This document shows, piece after piece, positions 16,250 to 24,565 of a stretch of DNA of 64,000 bases. The notes beneath the pieces are model-generated. The model searched no databases. It was not told the DNA's origin and saw only the letters and a list, made by a program, of their open reading frames with translations. A program made the position numbers and the translations under genes. Source of the DNA: Thermocrinis ruber (GTDB lineage: Bacteria; Aquificota; Aquificia; Aquificales; Aquificaceae); the NCBI RefSeq assembly GCF_000512735.1, contig NZ_CP007028.1, positions 1,178,001-1,242,000 on the forward strand. The letters are read 5' to 3'. Each line of letters starts with the position of its first letter. The stretch's first letter is position 1.

Positions 16250-17141
16250 AGAACAGCCTCGATAGGACCTTAGGCGGTATAAGGTGCTTTATGGCTTGGT
16301 AGATAAGCAGAGTTGCCCTTGATTTGTTGAGGGTGTAAAAGTGAAGCCCGGGAACACCGTTGGCTATTAGGTCTTCGCACTGTTTTATAGCAAACTCTAC
16401 ACCCCTTTTTGTGGTCTCCTCCGGATCCTCCGCGTAGGGCTCCAAGATATTCACCAAGCTCTGTGGTATGGTTGCCCCGCACATGCTGGCAAACTTCTTG
16501 ATCTGGGAAAAATTGGTTATGGGCATAATGCCCGGTATTATGGGTATGTTTATGCCTTCCTTATGACACCTTTCCACAAACCTGTAATAGTATGAGTTAT
16601 CAAAGAACATCTGAGTTATGGAAAAGTCAGCACCTGCCAAGACCTTTTCTTTGAAAAACCTTATTTCCCACTCCATGTTGGGAGACTCGGGATGCTTTTC
16701 TGGATAGCTGGCAACACCCACTGAAAAAAAGTTGTCAAAATTTTCCCTTATAAACTTTACCAATTCCACCGCATACTTGCAAGCACCTTTTGGAGCCTGG
16801 AAATCTCCCTTTGGCATATCACCCCTGAGGGCTAATATGTTTTCAATGCCTATGTTTTTGTAGTCTTGAAGGATCTCCAAAAGTTCTTCCTTTGAGTGGG
16901 CTATGCAAGTTAGATGTGCCATAACGGTGAGCTTTGTTTCTGTGTGTATTCTATAAACTATCCTTCTTGTTCTGTCCCGAGTACTCCCACCTGCTCCATA
17001 GGTAACCGACACAAAAGTAGGCTTGAGTGCTTCAAGCTCCTTTATGGTTTCAAAGAGTTCTTGCTCTCCCTCGGGAGATTTTGGAGGAAAAAACTCAAAG
17101 GATATGCTGAACTCACTCTTGAGAAGCTCTCCGATCTTCAA
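16248..17141 (-). CDS. metF: 5,10-methylenetetrahydrofolate reductase
   Basis: The 297-residue protein has the MTHFR barrel signatures [15 protein letters not shown] at the N-terminus, [16 protein letters not shown] (about residues 43-58) and [11 protein letters not shown] (about 102-112), with QMFFDN later. It reduces methylene-THF with an FAD cofactor to methyl-THF, the methyl donor for MetE, which lies at 53.6 kb. It overlaps the upstream hypothetical gene by 29 bases and is the last gene of a helicase-GYD-hypothetical-metF run. Confidence 0.93.
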   Translation of the reverse strand: MKIGELLKSEFSISFEFFPPKSPEGEQELFETIKELEALKPTFVSVTYGAGGSTRDRTRRIVYRIHTETKLTVMAHLTCIAHSKEELLEILQDYKNIGIENILALRGDMPKGDFQAPKGACKYAVELVKFIRENFDNFFSVGVASYPEKHPESPNMEWEIRFFKEKVLAGADFSITQMFFDNSYYYRFVERCHKEGINIPIIPGIMPITNFSQIKKFASMCGATIPQSLVNILEPYAEDPEETTKRGVEFAIKQCEDLIANGVPGLHFYTLNKSRATLLIYQAIKHLIPPKVLSRLF

Positions 17142-17448
17142 TGAGCACCTCCGAAAAGTTTATTAGCCTTATTTTACACGGAACGGGAGACTTTATGAAT
17201 AAACTTAAAAGCTTTATAAGGGTTTCCACATCCTCCGGATGCTCTTTAACAAAGCTAGCAAACCTTTCCAAAAAAGCCTCAATGCCCGAGCTAAGTTCCT
17301 TGTTTTTCTTTACCTTCTCTAAATCCTCCTCCCTAAGAGCCCTCAGGGCTTTTATGGACCTGCTTATGAGCTCGTCCTTACTCCTTCCAAAGGTAAGGTC
17401 AGTATATTCCTTTGCTACGCTTAAAAAGAGCTCAAGGGCGTGGCGCAT
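17113..17448 (-). CDS. Hypothetical protein between the GYD gene and metF
   Basis: I do not recognise this 111-residue, mostly helical, charged protein. It has no membrane segment or signal. It lies 4 bases after the GYD gene and overlaps metF by 29 bases, which supports translation as part of the operon. A plus-strand frame covering the same bases (17141-17458) was judged a shadow because the minus strand continues a tight co-directional array. Confidence 0.6.
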   Translation of the reverse strand: MRHALELFLSVAKEYTDLTFGRSKDELISRSIKALRALREEDLEKVKKNKELSSGIEAFLERFASFVKEHPEDVETLIKLLSLFIKSPVPCKIRLINFSEVLIEDRRASQE

Positions 17449-17452
17449 AAAC

Positions 17453-17746
17453 TTATAGGCTCTTGAGGTCCTCTATTAACCTTTCCACCTCTATGGCGGG
17501 CATGGTAAGGGTCCTTATGGTTCCCCTGGAGCCAAGCTCTATTGCCATCTTTACCACCGTGTCGTTATCGGGCGCTTCAATGATATTGACAAAGTCATAG
17601 GGTCCCATCAGAGCATACTGGGCGATGATCTTAACTCCAAACTTTTCCATCACCTCCCTATCCACCTCTTTGATCCTTTCGGGCTTGTGCTTTAGGGTTT
17701 TCATACCTTCATCGGTTAATGTGGTTAGCATTACAAATATTGGCAT
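17453..17746 (-). CDS. GYD domain protein
   Basis: The 97-residue protein has the GYD-family hallmarks MPIFVMLTTLTDEG at the start, YALMGPYDFVNIIEAPDNDTV in the middle and GTIRTLTMPAIEVE near the end. GYD proteins are small ferredoxin-like-fold proteins of unknown function, sometimes next to folate or one-carbon genes. A strong AAGGAGGTGG site precedes the ATG. Context with metF suggests, weakly, a link to one-carbon metabolism. Confidence 0.8.
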   Translation of the reverse strand: MPIFVMLTTLTDEGMKTLKHKPERIKEVDREVMEKFGVKIIAQYALMGPYDFVNIIEAPDNDTVVKMAIELGSRGTIRTLTMPAIEVERLIEDLKSL

Positions 17747-17768
17747 GGCACCACCTCCTTAATTTAAA

Positions 17769-18872
17769 TTATAACCCTAAGCTTTTCTGATTTTCCTTAA
17801 GTTTTTTTATCCTCCACAGTGCCCGGCTGTCTTCGGGCGTTGCAAAGCTGTAAGCTTTCCCGTAGTTCCCAATTCTTCCAGTTCTACCTATGCGGTGGAT
17901 ATATACCTCTGGGTCTTCGGGTATATGGTAGTTGATCACCACACCTACACCCTTTATATCTAATCCTCTTGATGCCACATCGGTAGCCACCACAATTCTT
18001 ACCTTCCCATCCTTAAAGAGCCTAAGGGCATTTTCCCTCTGCCTTTGGGTCATATCTCCATGCAAGGCAACCACTTTAAAGTTCTTGGCTTTTAGCTTTT
18101 CTGCCAATTCCTTTGCATCCTTGCGAGTTTTAACAAAGATGATCACCTTCTCCAAAAGATGTTCCCTTAGAAGCTTTTCCAACTCTGAAAGTTTTTGCGC
18201 AGGAGAGCTAAGCCTTATTAACCTTTCCTCTATCTTTGGCTTTAGTTCAGCGTTTATCACTCTCACCAACTTGTAGTCTTCCCTTAAGTATTTTCTCGCA
18301 AGCTCTTCCACCTGCCTTGGTATGGTGGCGGAGAACATAAAACTTTGCCTTTGGGTAGGGATATGGGAAATTATCTCCTCCACATCCTCAATAAAGCCCA
18401 TATCAAGCATAAGGTCCGCCTCGTCAAGGACAAAGTAAGAAACATTGCTAAGGTCCAAAGCGGAACGGTTTATAAGGTCCTTGATCCTGCCGGGCGTTCC
18501 CACCACTATGTTGTGGGTGTATTTTGCTAAAAACTCAATGTTGCCCGCCACGGGTGTTCCACCGTAAAAGACAGATACCCTCAGACCCTTATACTTGGCA
18601 AGCTCTTGCAGTTGTTCCTTTACCTGAATGGCAAGCTCCCGGGTGGGAGTAAGTATGAGCGCCTTTAAACCCTCTTCCTTTTTTACCTTTTCTATTATGG
18701 GTATGCCAAAGGCTGCGGTCTTGCCTGTGCCCGTTGCCGCCTGTCCCAAAATATCGTAGCCCTTGAGTGCTAAGGGTATTGCTTCCTTTTGTATAGGTGT
18801 GGGTTTCTCAAACCCCAAATCTTTAAGCGCCCTCCTCACTGGTTCGCTCAGTTGCGAAAAATCAAATTCCAT
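17769..18872 (-). CDS. DEAD-box RNA helicase
   Basis: The protein of 367 residues has a Q motif (FEKPTPIQKEAIP), Walker A AATGTGKTAAF, the DEAD box VLDEADLML, SAT (motif III) and HRIGRTGR (motif VI), so both RecA-like domains are complete. It ends soon after motif VI and lacks the long C-terminal RNA-binding extension of CsdA or DbpA, so it is a minimal helicase. ATG 18872 is preferred over an upstream GTG (18884) because the GGAGG site overlaps the latter. It is likely to act in ribosome assembly or RNA decay. Confidence 0.9.
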   Translation of the reverse strand: MEFDFSQLSEPVRRALKDLGFEKPTPIQKEAIPLALKGYDILGQAATGTGKTAAFGIPIIEKVKKEEGLKALILTPTRELAIQVKEQLQELAKYKGLRVSVFYGGTPVAGNIEFLAKYTHNIVVGTPGRIKDLINRSALDLSNVSYFVLDEADLMLDMGFIEDVEEIISHIPTQRQSFMFSATIPRQVEELARKYLREDYKLVRVINAELKPKIEERLIRLSSPAQKLSELEKLLREHLLEKVIIFVKTRKDAKELAEKLKAKNFKVVALHGDMTQRQRENALRLFKDGKVRIVVATDVASRGLDIKGVGVVINYHIPEDPEVYIHRIGRTGRIGNYGKAYSFATPEDSRALWRIKKLKENQKSLGL

Positions 18873-18911
18873 AAAAACCTCCACCCTTAATTATAAGCCT
18901 AAATAGGAAGA

Positions 18912-18942
18912 TAAAGCAATAAGGTTTTGAGTTATAATTTTT
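18912..18942 (+). repeat. 31-bp direct repeat, left copy, containing a promoter
   Basis: These 31 bases match 20052-20082 with one mismatch (position 18923 G versus A). The repeat contains TTTTGAGTTATAATTTTT, with TATAAT as a -10 element. The left copy lies upstream of the broken mscS gene and the right copy upstream of ccsA, so the two copies bracket the decayed region. Confidence 0.75.
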
Positions 18943-18970
18943 GCACGAGTGTTTTACAGGAGGGGGTTGT

Positions 18971-19875
18971 ATGGTGAGGCAGGAACTTTTATTGAGCGGT
19001 TTGATATTCTTGGGATCGCTGTTAGTTTTGCTGTTAGTTAGGAGTCTGTTTTTTGGCTTTATAAAAAGATCTTCCCAAGACTATGCGGTAATGCTCCTTC
19101 GGGTACTCCGTCTGCCCTCTTTGTTTTGGGCAATTGTTATTAGCCTTTACCTTACGGTAGAGCTCAACCCTGGGCAACTTTCGGGGTACTCCTCGGTAGT
19201 AGAAAAGGTTTTAATATCCCTATTGATCCTTTCTATAACCTCGTTTTTTCTAATCTACTTCCTGAACTTTTACAGGTTTATATTTCAAAGGCAAACTTAA
19301 AATTTCCCAGAACTGGTATTGTCTTTGTGATAATTAAACTGTTCGTCTTTATTTTGGGTGTTATAACCCTCCTGTCCTATTTTGGCATTCAGGTAGCCCA
19401 TTTTATAACTACCCTGGGCATTGCTGGACTTGCGGTCTCCCTTGCCCTTCAGGGCACGCTTTCTAACATCTTTTCCGGGCTTAACCTAATTGCCAGCAGA
19501 CAGATTGAAGTGGGAGATTTTATTAGGTTAGAAAACGGTGAAGAAGGTTATGTGGAAGACATAACATGGATGAACACAGTCATTAGGAGGAGGGACAACA
19601 ACCTTGTGGTGGTGCCAAACTCCCGTTTGGTTAACTCCATAGTAATAAACTACGGAAAACCAACGCCCTCAATGAACATTACAGTTTCCGTTGTGATCCC
19701 ATATTCTTCGGACCTTGAAAAAGCAGAGGTGCGGACCCAAGCTTTGAGCCCTCTGTGCGCTACAGTGCCTTTATAGAGCTTGGAATCACCTTAAACATCA
19801 CGCTCAGAGTTCTTAACCCAGACAGTCAGTTTTTTATTCGCCACGAGTTTATAAAAAGGAAGTGCTTAGAGCTTT
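18971..19875 (+). pseudogene. Broken MscS-type mechanosensitive channel gene
   Basis: The ATG at 18971 has AGGAGGGG upstream. The first frame gives a membrane region ending at a TAA near 19298; homology continues in another frame from about 19290 (RTGIVFVIIKLFVFILGV), through the pore helix and beta domain (GTLSNIFSGLNLIASRQIEVGDFI), to about 19735. There it shifts again to a third frame encoding DPSFEPSVRYSAFIELGITL, with about 20 residues of the usual sequence missing between. The C-terminal end runs into the antisense of an alcohol-dehydrogenase relic. Two frameshifts plus a deletion make a functional channel unlikely, unless part of this is sequencing error. Confidence 0.78.
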
Positions 19876-20050
19876 ACAAGTATCTGTGGGCTTCCTGGGC
19901 ATCCTTGAGGTCACAAACCTTGTCCACCACTGACTTTAAAAGCCCCCTCTCAAAGAGTTCGGTGATCTTAAAGAGGTCTGCCCTTGGTCCCATGTAAACA
20001 CCCAAAAGTTCAATTTCCCTAACAAAAACATACCTTATATCTATGTCCGC
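19874..20050 (-). pseudogene. C-terminal fragment of a zinc-type alcohol dehydrogenase
   Basis: Read on the minus strand from 20050 to the TAA at 19874-19876, the sequence encodes 58 residues in one frame: REIELLGVYMGPRADLFKIT followed by a VVDKVCDLKDAQEAHRYL end. This is the pattern of the last domain of medium-chain alcohol dehydrogenase/quinone reductases (G-x-Y-M-G ... VVD-x-V-x-L-x-x-A-x-EAHRYL). It lacks the start, the catalytic and Rossmann domains, and the final GKVVL strand. The next upstream codon is a stop, and the 31-bp promoter repeat begins directly there. It is a non-functional remnant in the gap between mscS and ccsA. Confidence 0.72.
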
Positions 20051-20051
20051 C

Positions 20052-20082
20052 TAAAGCAATAAAGTTTTGAGTTATAATTTTT
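20052..20082 (+). repeat. 31-bp direct repeat, right copy; promoter of ccsAB
   Basis: This copy is 31 bases with one mismatch to 18912-18942. TATAAT at 20073-20078 lies 31 bases before ATG 20110, with GGAGG between, so this is the probable ccsAB promoter. The left copy is in the same orientation in front of the mscS pseudogene. Confidence 0.7.
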
Positions 20083-20109
20083 ATCATAACTTTTTGACGG
20101 AGGTAGAGT

Positions 20110-21399
20110 ATGAACCTGTACGAATACGAAGCCTACGATAAGATCTTCAAAAAGTATGGCATACCTACTCCCAAGTATATATTTACAGACCATCTGAACG
20201 ACGAAGTGGTAGAGTTTATCAACCAACTGGGTGAGTGCATGGTAAAGTCTCAGGTGCTGGTGGGCAAAAGGGGTAAAGCTGGGGCGGTCAAGCTGTGCAA
20301 AACTCCCCAAGAAGGTGTGGAAACGGTGGAAGCTCTTCTGAAATACCCCGTGTATGGCGAAATGCCCGTTGGTGTTATAGTTTGCGAAAAGGCAAACATA
20401 CTTAAGGAACTTTACGCATCCATCACCTACTCCACAGAAGTGCGGGCGCCCGTTTTGACCCTTAGCTTAGAGGGCGGTATGGACATAGAGGAAGTGCCAC
20501 CGGAGAAGGTAAAGAGCTGGCCCATAGATCCTATCAAGGGGCTCTATCCCCACATGGTAAGGAACTATCTTTTGGGGCTGAACTTTCCTCAGGAGTTTAT
20601 GGGTGTTTTGAGGGAACTCTCCGAAGTTATAACCAACATGTGGAAGGCTTTTTGGGAGGTGGAAGCGAGGCTTTTGGAGATTAACCCCTTGGCTATATGC
20701 GATGTGGATGGTAAGCAAAAGGTATTAGCTTTGGATGCGGTGGTGATCATTGACGATGATGCGTCAGTGCCACCCGCCAAGATATATGGCCTGAGGACAG
20801 CCCTAAAGAGACCACCTACAGAAAGGGAAATAGAGGCCTCTTTAATAGACAGGGATGACCATAGAGGTAAGGCAGGTTCCTATGTGGAAATGGATGGCGA
20901 CATAGCCATGATGACCTTTGGAGGTGGTGGCTCCACCGTAACCATAGAGACCGCCTACGCAGTTGGTTTAAAGCCCGCTAACTTTACCGACATTGGTGGC
21001 AACCCACCGGCGGAGAAGATGTATAAGATCACCCGCATCATCCTCTCCAAGCCCGGTATAAGGGGTGTGCTGGTGTGCGGTGGAACTGCCAACAACACAC
21101 GAATAGACGTCACCCTTGGAGAAGGCGTAGCCAACGCCATAAGGGACCTCTACAAGGAGGGCAAGCTGGACCCCAACTGGATATGGGTGGTCCGCAGGAA
21201 CGGTCCGGAAGCGGAAAAGGGCTTGAGAATGCTCTATGAAGCCTTCAGAGAGTGCGGTGTAAAAGGGGAAATTTACGATTCCACACTGCCCTTAACGGAA
21301 GCACCAATAAGATTAAAGGAGCTTTTGGATAAGTGCCAAGGTTCCAAGAAGGAAGAGGGGACCTTAACAGAAGAGCAAGCGAAAGACTTAGGTATTTAA
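20110..21399 (+). CDS. ccsA: Citryl-CoA synthetase large subunit
   Basis: The 429-residue protein has an N-terminal ATP-grasp region and the conserved LEINPLAICD and FTDIGGNPPAEKMYKI blocks of the succinyl-CoA synthetase beta/ATP-citrate lyase group. Its length matches CcsA of Hydrogenobacter (about 46 kDa) rather than SucC, and it is followed 12 bases later by the small subunit. CcsAB makes citryl-CoA from citrate, CoA and ATP, which a separate citryl-CoA lyase then splits into acetyl-CoA and oxaloacetate: the citrate-cleavage half of the reductive TCA cycle. The lyase gene is not in this window. GGAGG precedes the ATG. Confidence 0.87.
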   Translation: MNLYEYEAYDKIFKKYGIPTPKYIFTDHLNDEVVEFINQLGECMVKSQVLVGKRGKAGAVKLCKTPQEGVETVEALLKYPVYGEMPVGVIVCEKANILKELYASITYSTEVRAPVLTLSLEGGMDIEEVPPEKVKSWPIDPIKGLYPHMVRNYLLGLNFPQEFMGVLRELSEVITNMWKAFWEVEARLLEINPLAICDVDGKQKVLALDAVVIIDDDASVPPAKIYGLRTALKRPPTEREIEASLIDRDDHRGKAGSYVEMDGDIAMMTFGGGGSTVTIETAYAVGLKPANFTDIGGNPPAEKMYKITRIILSKPGIRGVLVCGGTANNTRIDVTLGEGVANAIRDLYKEGKLDPNWIWVVRRNGPEAEKGLRMLYEAFRECGVKGEIYDSTLPLTEAPIRLKELLDKCQGSKKEEGTLTEEQAKDLGI

Positions 21400-21411
21400 G
21401 GAGGAGAAACT

Positions 21412-22431
21412 ATGAAGGGAACAGTTTATCTTAACGAGAACACAAGGATAATAGTAATGGGTATTACCGGAAGGGAAGCGTCTCAAGTGGTCACCGAATC
21501 GGAAGCTCTCTATCCGGGCTTTGTGGTGGCTGGCGTTACACCCGGGAAGGGTGGCACTCAGGTGGCAAACAAGCCTGTTTATAACACTGTAAAGGAAGCC
21601 CTGCAGAAACATCCCGAGATAAACACGGGACTTGTCTATGTACCACCCACATCCGTAAAGGATGCAGTCATTGAGCTGATAGACGCAGGTATCAAGCTTA
21701 TATACATAGTAACGGAGCATGTGCCCATAAGAGATACGGTGTATTTTTACCATTATGCCAAAGAAAGGGATGTAATCATAGTTGGACCCACTTCTTTAGG
21801 TTGCATTGTGCCTGAAATTCCTGCAAGGATAGGTGCCATAGGTGGAAAGGACCCGACCATAGCATACGCACCGGGTGGTCTTGTGATCCTGTCCAAGTCT
21901 GGTGGACTTACTACCACCACTGCGGAGATGTTTAAAAGAAGAGGGTGGGGTGTTTATATGGCGCTTGCCCTCGGTGGAGACGTGATCTCTTGCACCACCT
22001 TTGCGGATGTGTTAGAAAAAATAGCCGACGATCCTAAGGTGAAGGGTGTGATCATTCAGGGAGAGGTGGGTGGCTCTTATGAAGAGAAAGCTGCGGAAAC
22101 AATCCTAAGATTGTACAAAGAAGGCAAGTGGAACAAGCCCGTTGCTGCCTTTGTGGCTGGAAGGTTCCAGGAGAACTTGGAAGGTGTGTCCTTTGGACAC
22201 GCTGGTGCTATAGTGGAAAGGGGCAAAGGTAAGGCTACCGACAAGATCAGGATGTTCAACGAAGTGGGCAAAGAGACGGGACTTGTAAAGGTGGCAGAGT
22301 TTTACCACGAACTGGTACATTGCATAGAGGAACTTGGAGTTCCAAGGGACTTTGAAGACACCACTCCCGGTGGAAAGGTAAAACCTCTTTATTCTACCAT
22401 AGACGAAGAAACCTGCAAATTTGTAGGATAA
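21412..22431 (+). CDS. ccsB: Citryl-CoA synthetase small subunit
   Basis: The 339-residue protein resembles SucD: the CoA-binding Rossmann start NTRIIVMGITGREAS, PGKGGTQVANKPVYNTV, and the active-site GHAGAIVERGKGKA with the phosphorylatable histidine (about residue 263). It is longer than SucD and has the N-terminal SQVVTESEALYPGF segment seen in ATP-citrate lyase and CcsB. It shares 12 bases of spacing and the promoter with ccsA. The genuine sucD of the window is at 29.9-30.8 kb, so the two are paralogues with separate steps in the cycle. Confidence 0.86.
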   Translation: MKGTVYLNENTRIIVMGITGREASQVVTESEALYPGFVVAGVTPGKGGTQVANKPVYNTVKEALQKHPEINTGLVYVPPTSVKDAVIELIDAGIKLIYIVTEHVPIRDTVYFYHYAKERDVIIVGPTSLGCIVPEIPARIGAIGGKDPTIAYAPGGLVILSKSGGLTTTTAEMFKRRGWGVYMALALGGDVISCTTFADVLEKIADDPKVKGVIIQGEVGGSYEEKAAETILRLYKEGKWNKPVAAFVAGRFQENLEGVSFGHAGAIVERGKGKATDKIRMFNEVGKETGLVKVAEFYHELVHCIEELGVPRDFEDTTPGGKVKPLYSTIDEETCKFVG

Positions 22432-22432
22432 G

Positions 22433-22458
22433 AAAAGGGGGCTTTGCCCCCGCTTTTA
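22433..22458. terminator. Bidirectional terminator between ccsB and the soe operon
   Basis: GGGGGC-TTT-GCCCCC forms a six-bp stem flanked by AAAA on the left and CTTTT on the right, so it can end both the rightward ccsAB transcript and the leftward soe transcript. Confidence 0.7.
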
Positions 22459-23469
22459 TCTGTAAGAGATCTTCGTTTTCTTTCTTTCCATGTAACCCTT
22501 TCTTAGAGTGTATCCTTCTTCTGGATAGAGACCATAGAAGAGGTTCTGCACATGATTACCTTCTACAAAGAAACACCATCTCTCTAAGGCACTACCTACC
22601 ACAATAAAGAGGAAAGTAAATTTTATAAAGTTGTAATCCACCCTGCCAGTGATCCACATATAAAGCACAAAAAACAGAGGGACTATGAAGGTAAGAATGT
22701 ATGCCAAGGGAAGAATGCTGGGAAGCAGCTCCTTACCTTTTTTGTAGTAAAACTCCTCTGTGCAGTAATTATCCGTTGTAGTACCGGTGTCCAAAACCCT
22801 TATGGGTCTGTTGTGTGGAAGGTTCAGGGCTTCGTTAATGGTAGGTCTTTTTATGTAAAACTGCCTTATGTTGAAGGCAAGCCTGAAGGCAAGCCCCAAA
22901 GCCAAGAAGAGAAACGTCAAGAATATGTACGTTCCCACAAACTCTTTGCGATAAAAGTAAGTCAAAGCCAAAAAGGCAGAGGAGCCTAACATTAGATACA
23001 TGTTCAAATAGTAAAGCACAGAGATGGAAGTATTCCACTCCAGGACAAACCTGTTGGATGCGTAAATCATGGCTGTAGAGAAGGCGCTCAGCCACCCAAG
23101 GATGAAAGTTATTATGCCAAAGAAGTGATACCAAAAGCCCGTATGATCAAAGAACCTCAAAAGGGCAAAGATCAGAAGGGTAAAGCCATAAGCTCCGCTA
23201 AAGACCGCCTCCCGCGAAAGCCAAGAGGTATGAAATCTCTTTATGGCCTTCCATGCCCTGAGCTTGTGGCCTAAGTGAAAGCTGGCACCTATGGCACCAA
23301 GACCTATAAGCACCAAGGATATAACGTTGGATATCAACACCATATGCTTGGGTAGGGCAGTATCCTTACCAAAGAGTGTCAAAAATTCCATAAAGTAGGT
23401 AAAGTTAAAGAGCCCAATGGAGATACCCGCAGTCAAAAAAAACCAAATCAAGGAAAGTGGTGGATGCAT
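22456..23469 (-). CDS. soeC: Membrane anchor of sulfite dehydrogenase (DmsC/SoeC type)
   Basis: The 337-residue protein has the DmsC-family start HPPLSLIWFFLTAGISIGLF, the motif SFHLGHKLRAW and SWLSREAVFSGAYG, and about eight hydrophobic segments. It anchors the molybdopterin and iron-sulfur subunits on the inner face of the membrane and exchanges electrons with quinone. Last gene of the soeA-Uma2-CZB-soeB-soeC run, 3 bases after soeB. It has a long hydrophilic loop at about residues 212-250. Confidence 0.83.
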   Translation of the reverse strand: MHPPLSLIWFFLTAGISIGLFNFTYFMEFLTLFGKDTALPKHMVLISNVISLVLIGLGAIGASFHLGHKLRAWKAIKRFHTSWLSREAVFSGAYGFTLLIFALLRFFDHTGFWYHFFGIITFILGWLSAFSTAMIYASNRFVLEWNTSISVLYYLNMYLMLGSSAFLALTYFYRKEFVGTYIFLTFLFLALGLAFRLAFNIRQFYIKRPTINEALNLPHNRPIRVLDTGTTTDNYCTEEFYYKKGKELLPSILPLAYILTFIVPLFFVLYMWITGRVDYNFIKFTFLFIVVGSALERWCFFVEGNHVQNLFYGLYPEEGYTLRKGYMERKKTKISYR

Positions 23470-23472
23470 CCT

Positions 23473-24171
23473 TCAACCTCCTTTATAGTGTCTTCTAACC
23501 ACCTCAAGGAAAAGTGGGTTTTCTGCTTCTAAAAGATGTTCATCCACATGAACCTTGGTCTCGGTCCGTGGGAGGTAATGGTTGGCTGGGTTTGTGCCCA
23601 TGTCTGGGAATAGCACAAAGCCGTTGCGTTCCTTTATCATCCTGTAGGCTTCGCTGTTTGGATCCTCTATGTCTCCAAAGAACCTTGCCTTTGCAGGGCA
23701 TGTTAGCACGCAGGCAGGCTTTCTGTGTTCCGGTGGCAAAGACTCGTCGTATATCCTATCTATACACAGTGTGCATTTTTTCATTACCTTGTCCGCCTCG
23801 TCAAACTCCCTACAACCGTAGGGGCAAGCCCAAGAGCAAAGCTTACAACCTATGCAATCGTCGTAATTGACGAGCACTATGCCATCCTGTTCCCTTTTGT
23901 AGCTGGCACCGGTTGGGCAAACGGGTACGCATGGTGCATCCTGACAATGTAGGCAAGACTTGGGAAGGTGGAAAACTTGCGTATCTGGAAATTCTCCCAT
24001 TTCGTAGGTCATGATGCGGTTATACCAAACACCCTTTGGGTTCCTGCCGTAGGGATCAAAGTCCGATAGGGGTCCAAAGGAAGCTTGTGTGTTCCACTCC
24101 TTGCAGTTTGTAGCACAAGCATGACAACCAACACATGTGTTTAGGTCTATTACCAACGCATACTGGGGCAT
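23473..24171 (-). CDS. soeB: Iron-sulfur subunit of sulfite dehydrogenase (four 4Fe-4S clusters)
   Basis: The 232-residue protein contains four cysteine groups of DmsB type: CVGCHACATNC (about residue 13), CLHCQDAPCVPVC (73), CIGCKLCSWAC (107) and CTLCIDR with CVLTC (about 133-160). It should carry electrons between the molybdopterin subunit and the membrane anchor. No signal peptide is seen, which fits the cytoplasmic Soe enzyme rather than periplasmic polysulfide or DMSO reductases. A GGAGG site precedes the ATG, and the CZB gene ends 2 bases upstream. Confidence 0.87.
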   Translation of the reverse strand: MPQYALVIDLNTCVGCHACATNCKEWNTQASFGPLSDFDPYGRNPKGVWYNRIMTYEMGEFPDTQVFHLPKSCLHCQDAPCVPVCPTGASYKREQDGIVLVNYDDCIGCKLCSWACPYGCREFDEADKVMKKCTLCIDRIYDESLPPEHRKPACVLTCPAKARFFGDIEDPNSEAYRMIKERNGFVLFPDMGTNPANHYLPRTETKVHVDEHLLEAENPLFLEVVRRHYKGG

Positions 24172-24173
24172 GG

Positions 24174-24563
24174 TTACTCCTCCTTTACAAGCCTTTTTGA
24201 TAAAAGCCTTTTTAAGGCTAAAAGCTTACGAAGCAATAAGTTGCTCATTTCTCTCATTCTATTAAGCTTTTCCTCGTCTGAGGGCTGAGGATTTTTGGGG
24301 TCTATTTGCATGCTAATTCCATGAAACTCGCAATGAATTTTTTCTATTTCGTCCACCAAAGTCCTTACTTCCTCAGGAAGCTCACTCTTTACAGGTACCA
24401 CCGTACTGTCCCACTCTACACCAAAATTACATTCATGGCAAGTTTTGTGGGTAAACTCTTCACCATCTTTTATGGCCCTTTCTAATCTAGATACATAAGT
24501 ATCGTGGTGAGAAATAAAAATACCCACTTTGTTAGCAAGCTCCTTTAATACTGTAGACGGCAT
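24174..24563 (-). CDS. Stand-alone CZB (chemoreceptor zinc-binding) domain protein
   Basis: The 129-residue soluble protein has the zinc-binding layout of CZB domains: His20 in the first helix, Cys45 in ECNFGVEW (family motif C-x-[LF]-G-x-W), and His77 with His81 in KIHCEFH. In known CZB proteins the zinc-bound Cys reacts with oxidants such as hypochlorous acid and alters a partner, usually a chemoreceptor or diguanylate cyclase; here no effector domain is attached. The C-terminal 30 residues form a basic helix. It lies inside the soe operon, 2 bases from each neighbour, so a redox or metal-sensing role for this complex is suggested. I inferred the family from motif spacing. Confidence 0.68.
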   Translation of the reverse strand: MPSTVLKELANKVGIFISHHDTYVSRLERAIKDGEEFTHKTCHECNFGVEWDSTVVPVKSELPEEVRTLVDEIEKIHCEFHGISMQIDPKNPQPSDEEKLNRMREMSNLLLRKLLALKRLLSKRLVKEE

Positions 24564-24565
24564 CT

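Noticed and set aside
16024-16251. A short plus-strand frame over the structured RNA
   Set aside because: It begins before the promoter, has no ribosome site, and its bases are explained by hairpins and a terminator.
17141-17458. A plus-strand frame opposite the 111-residue hypothetical protein
   Set aside because: The minus-strand frame continues the GYD-metF array with tight spacing, while this one has no promoter or ribosome site.
19755-19997. An 80-codon frame treated as a gene
   Set aside because: Its first part is the displaced C-terminus of mscS and the rest is antisense of the alcohol dehydrogenase relic.
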